From JARRQJ01 sp963761035 (lineage in GTDB: Bacteria; Pseudomonadota; Gammaproteobacteria; DRLM01), in the NCBI GenBank assembly GCA_963761035.1, contig CAVXFH010000002.1, positions 434,001 to 498,000 on the forward strand: DNA of 64,000 nucleotides, read 5' to 3'. A model generated the notes under the pieces. The model saw nothing but the letters and a program-made list of their open reading frames with translations, was not told where the DNA came from and ran no database searches. Position 1 is the first letter of the stretch, and each line of letters opens with the position of its first letter. Below are positions 1-8,992 of this stretch, in pieces. The translations under genes were made by a program, and so were the position numbers.

Positions 1-306
1 AATGCCCACAAAGGTAAATGCAAGCAACAGCGCGACTATCACCCAGACTACCGCGAACCAGAAGGTCCTAATCTGCCAGCGGAAGTGGGATTCGAGATAG
101 CCGCCCCGCGCCTCCCTGCGTTTCGCATAGTTGATGATCACCGCAATGATGGAGGGCCATCCGGTGACAAACGCCGTGACCACGAATGCCGGCGTCAATA
201 TCCCCCCCAGCGCGCTCAGCGCATGCAGGCCATATATGATATAGGTCAGCGTCACCGGTCCATCGGCCGTATCGGGCGGTGTGTCCTGTCGCGTTTCATT
301 TGCCAC
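1..306 (-). CDS. small multi-pass membrane protein (DUF4870-like), 3' end outside the window
   Basis: The reading frame starts at a GTG at 306, preceded by AGGAG at suitable spacing, and runs off the window start after 102 codons. The product has a short polar N-terminus rich in Asp, Thr and Pro, then a hydrophobic segment beginning LTYIIYGLHAL, a second hydrophobic stretch leading to IINYAKRREARGGYLESHF, and a third segment FWFAVVWVIVALLLAF. The motif RGGYLESHFRWQIRTFW is typical of small inner-membrane proteins of the DUF4870 type found in proteobacteria. Their biochemical role is unknown. The family assignment is from recall of the motif; the topology is read directly. The C-terminus cannot be judged. 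Confidence 0.8.
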   Translation of the reverse strand, partial: MANETRQDTPPDTADGPVTLTYIIYGLHALSALGGILTPAFVVTAFVTGWPSIIAVIINYAKRREARGGYLESHFRWQIRTFWFAVVWVIVALLLAFTFVGI

Positions 307-795
307 GCTATTCGCTCCTGTTCATGGTGTGATATCCCGGCAATAAAGCCTTTCAGCTCTGCCGCAATCTTTGGGAATTTTCCGCCGCTGCCCCATCGGC
401 ATGGGATAGCCGCGGCGCCGCATTTTTCTACAGCTTTCTCGCCTTATGATACCGCCTCTGCATTTTCCCCGTGGCGAGTTGCGCCGGTGCCCGGTCCGCC
501 AGGGAACGTTCGATGGCCGCCAACGCCTGTTGATCGAAGATGATATGCGTCAAGCCGGACCTAGTGTAATGGAGGCCGGCAATGTAGTACGTCAACCTCG
601 GGGTAAGCCGGCAGACCTTGCAATCCTCGGCCCCCGCCCGCACCTAACGTGTCTATATGTCATTATTCTCTAAAGGGGCGCAAACCGTCCCGCAATCGCT
701 ACGGAATAGTTTATTATTACTCCCGGCCATCCCCAGCCTGAGCTGGTTATAGTCTTGAATTCCGTCATCGCGCCCGGCATTGCCAAGAAATTCTC
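307..795. other. intergenic region without a convincing gene
   Basis: This stretch lies between two divergently transcribed genes, so it should hold promoters for both. Short frames exist on both strands, including a 71-codon minus-strand frame at 428-643, but none has a good ribosome binding site or a recognisable family. I see no RNA gene. Confidence 0.5.
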
Positions 796-1647
796 ATGAA
801 GACCCCAAAAAGAATCGAACCCCTCGTCGAGGACGGCCTCGTCGATGAAGTCATACGTCAGCTCATGAGCGGCAAGGAGGCCATGGTCTACGTAGTGCGC
901 TGCGGAAAAGAAATCCGCTGCGCCAAGGTATACAAGGAGGCCAGCCAGCGCAGCTTCCGCCAGAGCGTCGATTACACCGAAGGGCGCAAGGTCAGAAACA
1001 GTCGCCGCGCCCGCGCCATGGCAAAAGGCGCCCGCTATGGGCGCATGGCGCGGGAAGAAGCCTGGCAAAGCGCGGAGGTCGACGCCTTATACCGGCTCGC
1101 CGCCGCCGGCGTGCGTGTCCCGCAACCCTACAACTTCGCCGATGGTGTGCTGCTCATGGAACTGGTGACCGGCGATGACGGCGATGTCGCCCCGCGGCTC
1201 AACGATGTGGCGCTCACCGCGGAAGAGTCCCGCGCTTATCACGGCATACTGATTAAACAGGTGGTGCGCATGCTCTGCGCCGGCATCGTCCACGGCGACT
1301 TGTCGGAATACAACGTCCTCATCGGCAGGGACGGACCCGTCATCATCGATCTGCCCCAAGCCGTCGACGCCGCCGGCAACAATCACGCCTTCGCCATACT
1401 CGAGCGCGACGTCAACAACCTGGCCGCCTACTTCGGCCGCTATGCCGCCGAGCTCCTCGCCACCGACTACGGCATGGAGATATGGACCCACTATCAGAAC
1501 GGCGAACTCCACCCGGACATCGAGTTGACCGGCCGGTTCCAGCGCAGCGAGAAAGCAGCGGATGTTAACGGCGTCATGCGGGAAATCGACGCCGCGTACA
1601 AAGAAGAAGCCGCCCGCCAACGCTATCTGCAGGAACGAGAAGAATAG
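796..1647 (+). CDS. RIO-type serine/threonine protein kinase
   Basis: This 283-residue protein has the RIO kinase fold signature. The flexible loop around residues 25-33 reads SGKEAMVYV, the ATP-binding lysine is in RCAKVY (K44), the catalytic loop is HGDLSEYN (H166-N173) and the metal-binding aspartate is in IIDLPQAV (D185). RIO kinases phosphorylate serine or act as ATPases in ribosome maturation in archaea and eukaryotes; the role of bacterial members is poorly known. The whole catalytic core is intact, so the enzyme is probably active. It starts at the ATG at 796 without a strong Shine-Dalgarno sequence and stands alone; the HNH gene downstream is on the opposite strand. Family assignment is firm, substrate unknown. 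Confidence 0.93.
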   Translation: MKTPKRIEPLVEDGLVDEVIRQLMSGKEAMVYVVRCGKEIRCAKVYKEASQRSFRQSVDYTEGRKVRNSRRARAMAKGARYGRMAREEAWQSAEVDALYRLAAAGVRVPQPYNFADGVLLMELVTGDDGDVAPRLNDVALTAEESRAYHGILIKQVVRMLCAGIVHGDLSEYNVLIGRDGPVIIDLPQAVDAAGNNHAFAILERDVNNLAAYFGRYAAELLATDYGMEIWTHYQNGELHPDIELTGRFQRSEKAADVNGVMREIDAAYKEEAARQRYLQEREE

Positions 1648-1819
1648 CCTAACAATCCAAGCGGAAATTCACGCCATCTAACAATTAATCAATGACGTTC
1701 AGCTATACCCTCATTGGCGCTTAAATCGCCCTGGCTCTAACGCAGCGGGAGCCCACGGCGACTTATTTTCCGAGTCCCACGCCATAGACCGCAACGCTCC
1801 TCAAATCCTGGGCAGGAAT

Positions 1820-2197
1820 TCAGTCCTTCTTGGATTTCTCGTCCAGCATAGATTTAAGATCGGCGAACGGATTAAACGTAGCGGTCGCGTTCTTGGCGCC
1901 ACCGGTGGCGGTATTGCCCCGCTGCGCTTCCAGGTGCCGCTGGTGTTCGTTGTCATGGCAATACATGCACAACAATTCCCAGTTACTGCCATCGGCCGGA
2001 TTATTGCCGTGATCGTGGTCGCGGTGATGCACCGTCAACTCATGTATATTCTTGCGGGTAAACTCCCGCCCGCAGCGGCCGCAGATCGGCGGATACATCT
2101 TAAGCGCCTGTTCGCGGTAACCTTGCTCCCGCACCTCGCGGGCGCGCCGCGACTCGCTCACAACCCGATGCAATTTATCATTATCCGGTTTCGCCAC
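1820..2197 (-). CDS. yajD: YajD-type HNH nuclease
   Basis: The 125-residue protein starts at GTG 2197 behind a strong GGGGAGG site. It has two zinc-binding CxxC pairs (C39/C42 and C77/C80) framing the HNH core VHHRDHDH near residues 56-63, then N72 and H81. This is the layout of the small YajD HNH family of gammaproteobacteria. HNH domains use a metal-bound His to cut DNA phosphodiester bonds; the target of YajD proteins is not established. The C-terminal 35 residues are polar and low in complexity. It is a single gene, convergent with the RIO kinase gene. The family call is confident; nuclease activity is inferred from the intact motif. Confidence 0.9.
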   Translation of the reverse strand: MAKPDNDKLHRVVSESRRAREVREQGYREQALKMYPPICGRCGREFTRKNIHELTVHHRDHDHGNNPADGSNWELLCMYCHDNEHQRHLEAQRGNTATGGAKNATATFNPFADLKSMLDEKSKKD

Positions 2198-2562
2198 ACC
2201 GACCTCCCCACCGCCGGATATCCGCGATGCGCCCCGCCTAGCGGAAACAGCAAAGCTCCATATCGCTAACGGCCTCCATGCCTAATACGGCGCAAGGATA
2301 TCCCGAATCAAATTCGCTATCCAGCGAGGCGATGAAAATCTGATTTCCCGATAGGCGCGCCGCGCCGCCGAGCAGGCGTCGGACACCGCACAGCGCAGAC
2401 CCAATCCGGGAATTTCAATTCAATGGCTTAACACACATTCGAATGGCCGGGGTTAATAAGCGCTCCGGATCGAGAGGTTTGGTCAATACCGCCGCCATAT
2501 CCGCTTCTTACGCCTAACCGCCGTGACGGTAGACTAGCAGGTAGGCCTCTCGTCGGGAATAA
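2198..2562. other. intergenic region with one decayed fragment
   Basis: There is no intact gene here. The only coding-like signal is the receiver-like fragment described separately at 2415-2507. The left part should carry the promoter of the leftward HNH gene. Confidence 0.5.
2415..2507 (-). pseudogene. possible remnant of a response-regulator receiver domain
   Basis: Read on the minus strand, about 30 codons give MAAVLTKPLDPERLL and then a short tail before a stop at 2415-2417. The pattern x-K-P-L-D-P-E-R-L is characteristic of the end of CheY-like receiver domains, where the invariant Lys precedes Pro. Upstream the same frame has stop codons within a few codons, and no Asp-containing phosphorylation site is present. 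It is either a remnant or a chance match. Confidence 0.25.
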
Positions 2563-4158
2563 TCAGAGACTATGGTTGCCGCGCCCGAGTGACTGATTGA
2601 CCAGCGCAAGGATCTGCTCCGTAGCGGAGACCGATTCGGTGTCGATGGTAACGGTGTCGCTCAGTTCATCGCCATCGAGCCCCGCGTACGCCGCGAGCTG
2701 ATGTTCAAGCACGCTGAGATCGGCTTCCGAGATGTCGCGCCCTTCACGCTGGCGCTCCCGAATGCGCCGCTGAAGCGCAGCGGCATCGGCACGAAAAAAC
2801 AGGATACGCATCGGCGCTCCGAGGCGATCCGCCAGTCGTTTGAAGGAGTCTCGTTGCGGACGTTCGAGAAACGTCGCATCGATGATCGCGGTATGTCCGG
2901 ATTCCAGTACAGCCGCGGCAAGTTCCGCAAGTTTCGCATAGGTCTTCCGGGTAGCGTCATTGGAATACACCCCTTGATCGATGGTCGCCGCCCCGCCCTC
3001 CTTCCTGCCCTTACCGAACAGCCTCTGCCGCTCGCGATCCGAGCGGATTCTTATCGCACCCATTATTTCGGCCAGCGGCGCCGACAGGGTGGACTTGCCG
3101 CTGCCCGATAAGCCGTGAGTGATGAACAATACCGGCCGTTGCGGCCGCGTGTAGCCGAGGGCGAGTTGCAAATAACGTTCGAATTCCCGCGCTGCCGGCG
3201 ATTGCGGGTCTCGCCCGGCTTCCTGACTAAAACGAATAACCGCGACTTTGGCGCGCACCATGGCGCGGTAAGCCAGATAGTAGCGGAATACGCGCAAACC
3301 CGCATAATCTCCGGTCAATTCCAGATAGCCGTTCAGGAAGCGAAAGGCAAAATTGCGCTTTTTGTGGTCCTCGAGATCCATGCACAGGAAGGCCGCCTCG
3401 CTCATCACATCAATCCAATAGAGATCAGGATTGAACTCGATGCCATCGAAGATGACCGGTCGACCGTCGATAACCGCCATGTTGCCCAGATGCATATCGC
3501 CGTGGCATTCCCGAATGAATCCCAGTCCTTTTCTTTGCCGAAACTGCTCGTAGCGTGTCTGATATTCATGTTCCGCCCACGCATTCATGCGATCGAGCGA
3601 TTGCACATGCCGTGGGTCGTGTGTACGTTCTCGAATTTGAGCAAAGTTTTCATGCACCGGCGCGGAGACCTGCTCCGGATCTCCGTAGCGGGTCCCCGCG
3701 GTTGCCGCCGGAATGGTCTGGTGGAAATCCGCGACCTGCGCGATGATCTGATCGATGTGGGTGTTTTCCAGGCGATTCCGATCCGCCATATGGTTCAGCA
3801 GCGCCTCCTGCGGAAAACGGCGCATTTTCACCGCGTATTCGAACGCCGCGCCGGATCCTCCCAATTGCGGCTGTTCCGGCGTGCCGGTGATGGGAACCAC
3901 CGCCAGATAGAGTTCGGGCGCCAGCCTGCCGTTGAGGCGCAGCTCCTCTTGGCAATAGAATTTACGTTTGTCCAGAGTCGTGAAATCCAGGAACCCCAGG
4001 TTGAGCGCCTTTTTGAGCTTATAGGCGTACGGGCCACACAGGAAAACCCACGAGATATGGGTCTCAATCAGCTGAAACCGGTCGGCGCCGTGCGGATACA
4101 CCGCGGGATTCCGCAGAGAGCGGATCAGCTTGCTCTGGATTGTGTCGGACACTTCCAA
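2563..4158 (-). CDS. fusion of an aminoglycoside phosphotransferase-like kinase and a P-loop kinase/ATPase
   Basis: The 531-residue protein has two catalytic halves. Residues 1-340 are an APH/choline kinase-like domain, with the catalytic loop HGDMHLGNM (219-227) and metal-binding FDGIEF (237-242). Residues 341-531 are a P-loop kinase with Walker A GLSGSGKST (349-357), resembling gluconate kinase or zeta-toxin-type small-molecule kinases. Such two-domain proteins are common in proteobacteria and usually annotated as bifunctional aminoglycoside phosphotransferase/ATP-binding protein, but true antibiotic modification is not demonstrated for them. Both active sites look complete. The gene stands alone and is divergent from the metallophosphoesterase gene. 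Domain content is firm; substrate is unknown. Confidence 0.9.
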   Translation of the reverse strand: MEVSDTIQSKLIRSLRNPAVYPHGADRFQLIETHISWVFLCGPYAYKLKKALNLGFLDFTTLDKRKFYCQEELRLNGRLAPELYLAVVPITGTPEQPQLGGSGAAFEYAVKMRRFPQEALLNHMADRNRLENTHIDQIIAQVADFHQTIPAATAGTRYGDPEQVSAPVHENFAQIRERTHDPRHVQSLDRMNAWAEHEYQTRYEQFRQRKGLGFIRECHGDMHLGNMAVIDGRPVIFDGIEFNPDLYWIDVMSEAAFLCMDLEDHKKRNFAFRFLNGYLELTGDYAGLRVFRYYLAYRAMVRAKVAVIRFSQEAGRDPQSPAAREFERYLQLALGYTRPQRPVLFITHGLSGSGKSTLSAPLAEIMGAIRIRSDRERQRLFGKGRKEGGAATIDQGVYSNDATRKTYAKLAELAAAVLESGHTAIIDATFLERPQRDSFKRLADRLGAPMRILFFRADAAALQRRIRERQREGRDISEADLSVLEHQLAAYAGLDGDELSDTVTIDTESVSATEQILALVNQSLGRGNHSL

Positions 4159-4379
4159 CTACCCCTTGTGCGGCGTCCTTGTAGCGTATTTTGGCGACCG
4201 CGACAGGTTATCACTCTCCCTGTCGGAAGCTATTATGATGAAAGGCGCGAGATAAAGTTTGACTCATAGTATAGCAGCCGGGATCATATGGGTACTCATT
4301 GCACCGCCGCCCGCTTGCGCCGGTGGGCAGGATTGGATGGAGGCGCGCAATAAAACACTCGGATTCCTCGACTACTTCA

Positions 4380-5324
4380 ATGTCACATGAAGACATTGTG
4401 GAAAAACTCGAACAACGTCTTGGACGAATCCATGCCCGTCTGCGCCTGGGCATTGAATCCGAAAGCGGCCACCATATCTTTGGCGGCGGCATCAATTTTT
4501 TTCATCCGGAAAACTGGTACTCGACCCATTCCCTGATCCGGTACTGCCTGCGTATCAGCGGCCTGTATCGGCGCGGTGTGCGCAATGCGCGCAATATACA
4601 GGTGAAACGCAATCCCATCCGCCTGCCGCGCCTGCCCAAACCGTTTGAAGACTTCACCATTTTGCATTTAAGCGATCTGCACGCCGACATGGACTGGGAT
4701 CTCACCCAGGCCATCGCCGACACCGTAAAGGATCTCGAATATGATATTTGCGTGCTGACCGGCGATTACCGCGCCCGAACCTTCGGCGATTACGAGCCGG
4801 CCCTCGAAGGGATGCGGCGCATCACTTATCACCTGCGCCAGCCAGTCTACGGGGTGCTGGGCAATCATGACAGCGTGCGCATGGTGCCGGGACTGGAAGC
4901 GCAAGGCGTTAAGATGCTGCTCAACGAATCGGTACTGCTGGAACGCGGCGATCACCGCATCGCCCTGGCGGGTATCGACGATGCGCATTACTTTCGTGTC
5001 AACAATCTGGAAAAGGCGGCGCAGAATATCCCCGAGGATATGATCTCCATTCTGTTATCCCACACCCCGGAGATCTACCGCCAGGCAGTGCACGCGGAAT
5101 TCGATGTAATGCTCAGCGGCCACACCCACGGCGGGCAGATTTGCCTGCCGGGCGGCATTCCGCTGACGCTGGATGCAAAATGCCCGCGTTACATGGGTTC
5201 AGGGCAATGGCGTTACCGTGACATGATCGGTTACACCTCGGTGGGTGCCGGCACCTCCATCGTCAATGTCAGGCTCAACTGTCCGCCGGAAGTCACCCTG
5301 CACCGGCTGCACGCCGGCGGCTAA
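4380..5324 (+). CDS. calcineurin-like metallophosphoesterase (YaeI-like)
   Basis: I place the start at ATG 4380, giving 314 residues; the longer in-frame version would need a TTG at 4299 and adds an unstructured Arg/Ser-rich tail. Metal-binding motifs of the family appear in order: DLHAD (about 99-103), GDYRAR (128), GNHDS, SHTPE and SGHTHGGQ. The set DxH, GD, GNHD, H, GHTH binds two metal ions for phosphomonoester or phosphodiester cleavage. The N-terminal 95 residues contain HPENWYSTHS, a region seen in the YaeI/YkuE-like branch, which includes enzymes acting on membrane lipids. No twin-arginine or signal peptide is evident. The 3' end overlaps the convergent downstream gene by four bases. 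Confidence 0.9.
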   Translation: MSHEDIVEKLEQRLGRIHARLRLGIESESGHHIFGGGINFFHPENWYSTHSLIRYCLRISGLYRRGVRNARNIQVKRNPIRLPRLPKPFEDFTILHLSDLHADMDWDLTQAIADTVKDLEYDICVLTGDYRARTFGDYEPALEGMRRITYHLRQPVYGVLGNHDSVRMVPGLEAQGVKMLLNESVLLERGDHRIALAGIDDAHYFRVNNLEKAAQNIPEDMISILLSHTPEIYRQAVHAEFDVMLSGHTHGGQICLPGGIPLTLDAKCPRYMGSGQWRYRDMIGYTSVGAGTSIVNVRLNCPPEVTLHRLHAGG

Positions 5325-5830
5325 TACGGCCGATTGCGGATTTGCAGGCGATACAGCAGTCTCGATACCAGCAGCTCGGCGACAACGAACATGGCTACAA
5401 TTTGCCAGACCGCCGCCCATGTCAAATCCGTCTGCAAAGGCGGCGGCAATATCGCCGGTCCGAAAGCTTTGACCAGCAACAGCGGCAACAGGGATTCCGG
5501 TATCTGATCCAGCCCCAATGCCATACTGCTGGAGGACATACCCAGACGGCGCTTGATAAAGCTGGAGCATAAATCACCCAGCATGGCGCCTAAGGCGATG
5601 AGGAATCCTGCCATGAATGACAGATGCATGAGCCACGCGGCAAGACTTGTCAGGAGACAAGCCGTCAAAATGCCGCGCCAGGTTTTAGTGGCGCCGAACA
5701 GGGGTTGGTTATCGATAAACCGCTTGCCGGCATCCAGCGGTGATTGCCAGCGCGCCCCCAACAGTTTTCGCGCCGCGATGGGGCTGCCATTGGCAACGAT
5801 GATTAACATAAATAATTTTAGTTCTAACAT
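5321..5830 (-). CDS. CDP-archaeol synthase (CarS)-family integral membrane protein
   Basis: The 169-residue hydrophobic protein has about five membrane segments. Its cytosolic loops read NGSPIAARKL, DNQPLFGATKTWRG and GDLCSSFIKRRLG, followed by D-Q-I-P-E. These match the CarS (DUF46) branch of CTP-dependent cytidylyltransferases, related to CdsA. In archaea CarS makes CDP-archaeol; bacterial members exist and their substrate is unclear, so an archaeal lipid should not be inferred. The conserved polar loops suggest an active nucleotidyltransferase acting on a lipid phosphate. It is convergent with the metallophosphoesterase gene, with a four-base overlap, which leaves no room for a separate terminator. 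Confidence 0.85.
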   Translation of the reverse strand: MLELKLFMLIIVANGSPIAARKLLGARWQSPLDAGKRFIDNQPLFGATKTWRGILTACLLTSLAAWLMHLSFMAGFLIALGAMLGDLCSSFIKRRLGMSSSSMALGLDQIPESLLPLLLVKAFGPAILPPPLQTDLTWAAVWQIVAMFVVAELLVSRLLYRLQIRNRPY

Positions 5831-6373
5831 GGCTGCCGTCGATCACTAGCGAATGGATATTGCTTTGATACGCGTCTTTTCCTGTATATAAATAATATTA
5901 TCGCCTGAAAACAGGTCAAACGCGGTCACTGGAGGCTACGGTTTCGGACTTTGCGTCCGCGAGACCCGGTCACATAATCCGGAACGTCGGCGTGGTCAGC
6001 CAGTAACCACCGGCTGAGAATAGTATGCGGACTTTCATGCATGGCGGATTCAATCATGGCCGGCTTATTGGCCGGGATTCACACCCCGATCATCCCGCGA
6101 CACCGGCGCTTAAGATCCAATAACCCTGATCGATGGTTAAATTAGGCGTCAATAACAGAACTCGCAGGATGATTTACAGTCAATGACAGGGACAGCGAAG
6201 GATGATTTATAAATGGAATAAGGGTCCGGGCGGGGATTACGATGCCCAACAATAACCCCTTTAAAAATCGGCAAAACCGAGCGTCACTCTCCCTTGTTAA
6301 TTTGACTTTTGCCCTGATAAAAGAGTATCAAACCAAGCTAAATCCGGAAAATCGAGCCGCCGAAGGAGGCGTC
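5831..6373. other. long leader region upstream of egtB
   Basis: No independent gene is visible. The egtB frame is open back to ATG 6242, but the ATG at 6374 has a much better ribosome binding site. The region carries a direct repeat at 6166-6209, listed separately, and probably holds the egtBD promoter. Confidence 0.5.
6166..6209. promoter_or_regulatory. 11-bp direct repeat upstream of egtB
   Basis: The sequence AGGATGATTTA occurs at 6166-6176 and again at 6199-6209. The spacing is 33 bp, close to three helical turns, so both copies would face the same side of the DNA. This would fit a binding site for a dimeric regulator ahead of egtBD, but the regulator is unknown and the repeat could be chance. 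Confidence 0.3.
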
Positions 6374-7663
6374 ATGGCCCATTCCCATTCAGCTTCAGTG
6401 CTGCCGGATAATCGGCGCGCCACCTGGGCGAACGCCTACCTGAACGTACGAAAGCGCAGCGAGGAGCTGTGCGTTCCGCTGTCACCCGAGGATTACGTAA
6501 TCCAGACAGCCCCCGAAGCCAGCCCGGCCAAATGGCACCTGGCGCATGTGAGCTGGTTTTTCGAGACCTTCCTCCTCAAGGAATATCTGGCGGACTACCC
6601 GGTTTTCCATCCCCTGTTCGGTCATCTGTTCAATTCTTATTACGAGCAGATCGGAAAGTTCCAGCCGCGTCAGGAGCGGGGATTTTTATCGCGCCCGAGC
6701 GTCGAAGAGATATATCGCTACCGGGCTCATGTGGACGAACACATGCTGACGCTGTTGCACAACGCCGGCGATGACGTGTGGCCGATCGTACTGCAGCGTC
6801 TGGAGATTGGCATCAACCATGAACAGCAGCACCAGGAACTGCTGCTGACCGATATCAAATTCAATCTCAGCGCGAACCCGCTGCGCCCCGCCTACCGCGG
6901 CGATTTGCCCCAAACGCCGAAGACATCGGCACTCCCCCGCCGGCGCTGGATTGCGTTTACCGGCGGTTTACACGAGATCGGACATCACGGCAGCGGTTTT
7001 GCCTACGACAATGAATTGCCCCGCCACCGGACCTATCTGAACCCGTTCCGTCTCGCTTCCCGGCCCGTGACCAATGGCGAATATCTGGCCTTCATGGAAG
7101 ACGGCGGATACGGCGCCCCTCAATTCTGGCTGTCCGACGGCTGGTCAACGGTGAAACGCCTGCACTGGTCCAGTCCATTACATTGGGAATCGATCGCGGG
7201 GGATTGGTGGCAGTTCACCCTCGGCGGGATGCGTAAGCTAAACCACGACGAACCTGTCTGCCACGTGAGCTACTACGAAGCGGACGCTTACGCCGCTTGG
7301 GCGGGCAAGCGGCTGCCCACCGAAGCGGAATGGGAAATCGCGGCGCACGGGCTTCCCGTCGCGGGCAACCTGGTCGACAGCGGTTATCTTCACCCGGTTG
7401 CCGCAATGCCGGCGGATGGTCTGCTGCAGATGTACGGCGATGTATGGGAGCACACCGCCTCGTCCTATCAGCCCTACGCGGGTTTCCGCGCAGCCGCGGG
7501 GGCGCTCGGTGAATACAATGGCAAGTTCATGTGCGGCCAGATGGTTTTGCGCGGCGGATCCTGCGCAACCCCCGCCGATCATATCCGCGCCAGCTATCGA
7601 AATTTCTTCCATCCGCACGAACGCTGGCAATTTCAAGGATTCCGTCTGGCGGAGGATGTGTGA
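6374..7663 (+). CDS. egtB: ergothioneine biosynthesis sulfoxide synthase EgtB
   Basis: From ATG 6374 (AAGGAGG just upstream) the protein is 429 residues. The N-terminal DinB-like domain holds the iron ligands: WHLAH (H58) and the HxxxH of INHEQQHQELL near residue 150. The C-terminal FGE-sulfatase domain includes NGEYLAFMEDGGY, RLPTEAEWE, GDVWEHT and LRGGSCATP near its end. EgtB is a non-heme iron enzyme that joins hercynine to cysteine or gamma-glutamylcysteine and oxidises the sulfur. The stop overlaps the egtD start by one base (TGATG), so the two are translationally coupled. No egtA/egtC is adjacent, and the sulfur donor cannot be decided from the sequence alone. A start at ATG 6242 would add 44 residues with no family counterpart. 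Confidence 0.93.
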   Translation: MAHSHSASVLPDNRRATWANAYLNVRKRSEELCVPLSPEDYVIQTAPEASPAKWHLAHVSWFFETFLLKEYLADYPVFHPLFGHLFNSYYEQIGKFQPRQERGFLSRPSVEEIYRYRAHVDEHMLTLLHNAGDDVWPIVLQRLEIGINHEQQHQELLLTDIKFNLSANPLRPAYRGDLPQTPKTSALPRRRWIAFTGGLHEIGHHGSGFAYDNELPRHRTYLNPFRLASRPVTNGEYLAFMEDGGYGAPQFWLSDGWSTVKRLHWSSPLHWESIAGDWWQFTLGGMRKLNHDEPVCHVSYYEADAYAAWAGKRLPTEAEWEIAAHGLPVAGNLVDSGYLHPVAAMPADGLLQMYGDVWEHTASSYQPYAGFRAAAGALGEYNGKFMCGQMVLRGGSCATPADHIRASYRNFFHPHERWQFQGFRLAEDV

Positions 7664-8628
7664 TGGAAGTCGTCGCCGACAATTTTTATTTCCATGACTT
7701 GCAACCCGCGCCGGATGATTTCCATGCGGAGATCATAGCCGGGCTGAGCGGAGAAACGAAGCGGCTGTCACCCAAGTTCTTCTATGACGAACGGGGATCA
7801 CAGCTGTTCGATGCCATCACCAGGCTGCCGGAATACTATCCGACGCGCACGGAAATCGGCCTGTTAAACCGGTATCGCGAAGACATCGCCAAGATGCTGG
7901 GCGATGACGGTCTGCTGATCGAACTTGGGAGCGGAAGCGACGCCAAAATGCGCGTATTGTTGGAGGCGATCCAGCCCATAGCCTACGCGCCGATTGATAT
8001 TTCGCATGAACCGCTCCGGCTGGCGGCGGGCGCCATCGCCCAGGATCATCCAAAACTGGAGGTCCACGCGATCTGCGCCGATTATTCGAAACCGCTCGAA
8101 CTGTCCGACTTCTTCGATGTGCGGCAGCGAGCGGTCTTCTTTCCCGGTTCCAACATCGGCAATTTCGATCCCACCGAGGCGCGCGCCCTGCTGCGGAGAA
8201 TCGTCAGGCTGCTCGGCCCCGACGGCAGGCTGCTCATCGGCGTTGACCTCAAGAAGGCCCCGGCGCGCTTGCATGCGGCCTACAACGATACCCAGGGAGT
8301 CACGGCGGAATTTAATCTAAATCTTCTGACGCGGATCAACCGCGAGCTGGATGCCGATTTCGATGTCGCGGCCTTCCGTCATGAAGCCGTCTACAACGAG
8401 AACCTGGGCAGGGTCGAAATGCACCTGGTTGCCACCGCTCCGCAGCGTGTCCGGATCGACGGCTGTTGCTTCGAATTTCAGGCCGGCGAAAGTATTCATA
8501 CCGAGAGTTCCTACAAATTCAGCATTGAGGAATTCCAAACCCTGGCGGCGCAAGCCGGGCTGATAAGCATGCAGGTCTGGCAGGATGACGATGCGTTGTT
8601 TAGCGTCCATTGCCTCCGGCCGCTCTAA
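7663..8628 (+). CDS. egtD: L-histidine N-alpha-methyltransferase EgtD
   Basis: The 321-residue protein begins at ATG 7663 with GGAGG twelve bases upstream, inside the end of egtB. Diagnostic EgtD motifs are SPKFFYDERGSQLFDAI near residue 35, the SAM-binding LIELGSGSDAKMR near residue 85, FFPGSNIGNF in the middle and ESSYKFSIEEF near the C-terminus. EgtD transfers three methyl groups from SAM to histidine to make hercynine, the substrate of EgtB. Length and motif order are normal for the family. Together the two genes give the core of ergothioneine synthesis, a thiol antioxidant; a beta-lyase (EgtE) would have to be encoded elsewhere. Confidence 0.95.
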   Translation: MEVVADNFYFHDLQPAPDDFHAEIIAGLSGETKRLSPKFFYDERGSQLFDAITRLPEYYPTRTEIGLLNRYREDIAKMLGDDGLLIELGSGSDAKMRVLLEAIQPIAYAPIDISHEPLRLAAGAIAQDHPKLEVHAICADYSKPLELSDFFDVRQRAVFFPGSNIGNFDPTEARALLRRIVRLLGPDGRLLIGVDLKKAPARLHAAYNDTQGVTAEFNLNLLTRINRELDADFDVAAFRHEAVYNENLGRVEMHLVATAPQRVRIDGCCFEFQAGESIHTESSYKFSIEEFQTLAAQAGLISMQVWQDDDALFSVHCLRPL

Positions 8629-8992
8629 CTCGGTCTGAAACGAAGTGATCGGACGTGTTCCCCCGCTTACCCCGCCCCTATCAGACAAGGTGTATCTCAT
8701 CGTACTGCCGCCTCATCCGAACGGATGACAAAATTTCTCATTTATCCTGTCTTATCGTAACGGCCCTTTTTGTAGCAGATAGTCGTGGACGTCCATAATA
8801 TATAAACATTTCGTCCCGCCGAAACGAACAATCAATCAATTCAATGCCGCATGGCGCATGTCGCTCAAATTCTTCGATCCAAATCCGCCCTGAACGAATC
8901 CGGGGCGCTATTGTCTGCTCTGAGGATAGCTGGTATAGATAACCCGTATGCGGCCAGCGCCAACGGATTGATCTCAATAGGGGTTGGTGGTG
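8629..8992. other. intergenic region, no gene seen
   Basis: This stretch separates egtD from the DUF3300 gene on the same strand. Short minus-strand frames exist but lack family resemblance. No clear terminator hairpin with a T-run is visible after egtD. The right end should contain the promoter of the DUF3300-DUF2950 operon. Confidence 0.45.

Noticed and set aside
428..643. 71-codon minus-strand frame
   Set aside because: It has a few protein-like stretches but no ribosome binding site and no family match; kept out of the gene list.
3115..4269. 384-codon plus-strand frame
   Set aside because: Antisense to the kinase/ATPase fusion gene; no recognisable domain.
8738..8977. 79-codon minus-strand frame upstream of the DUF3300 gene
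   Set aside because: No ribosome binding site and no family match; it lies where the promoter of the DUF3300 operon should be.
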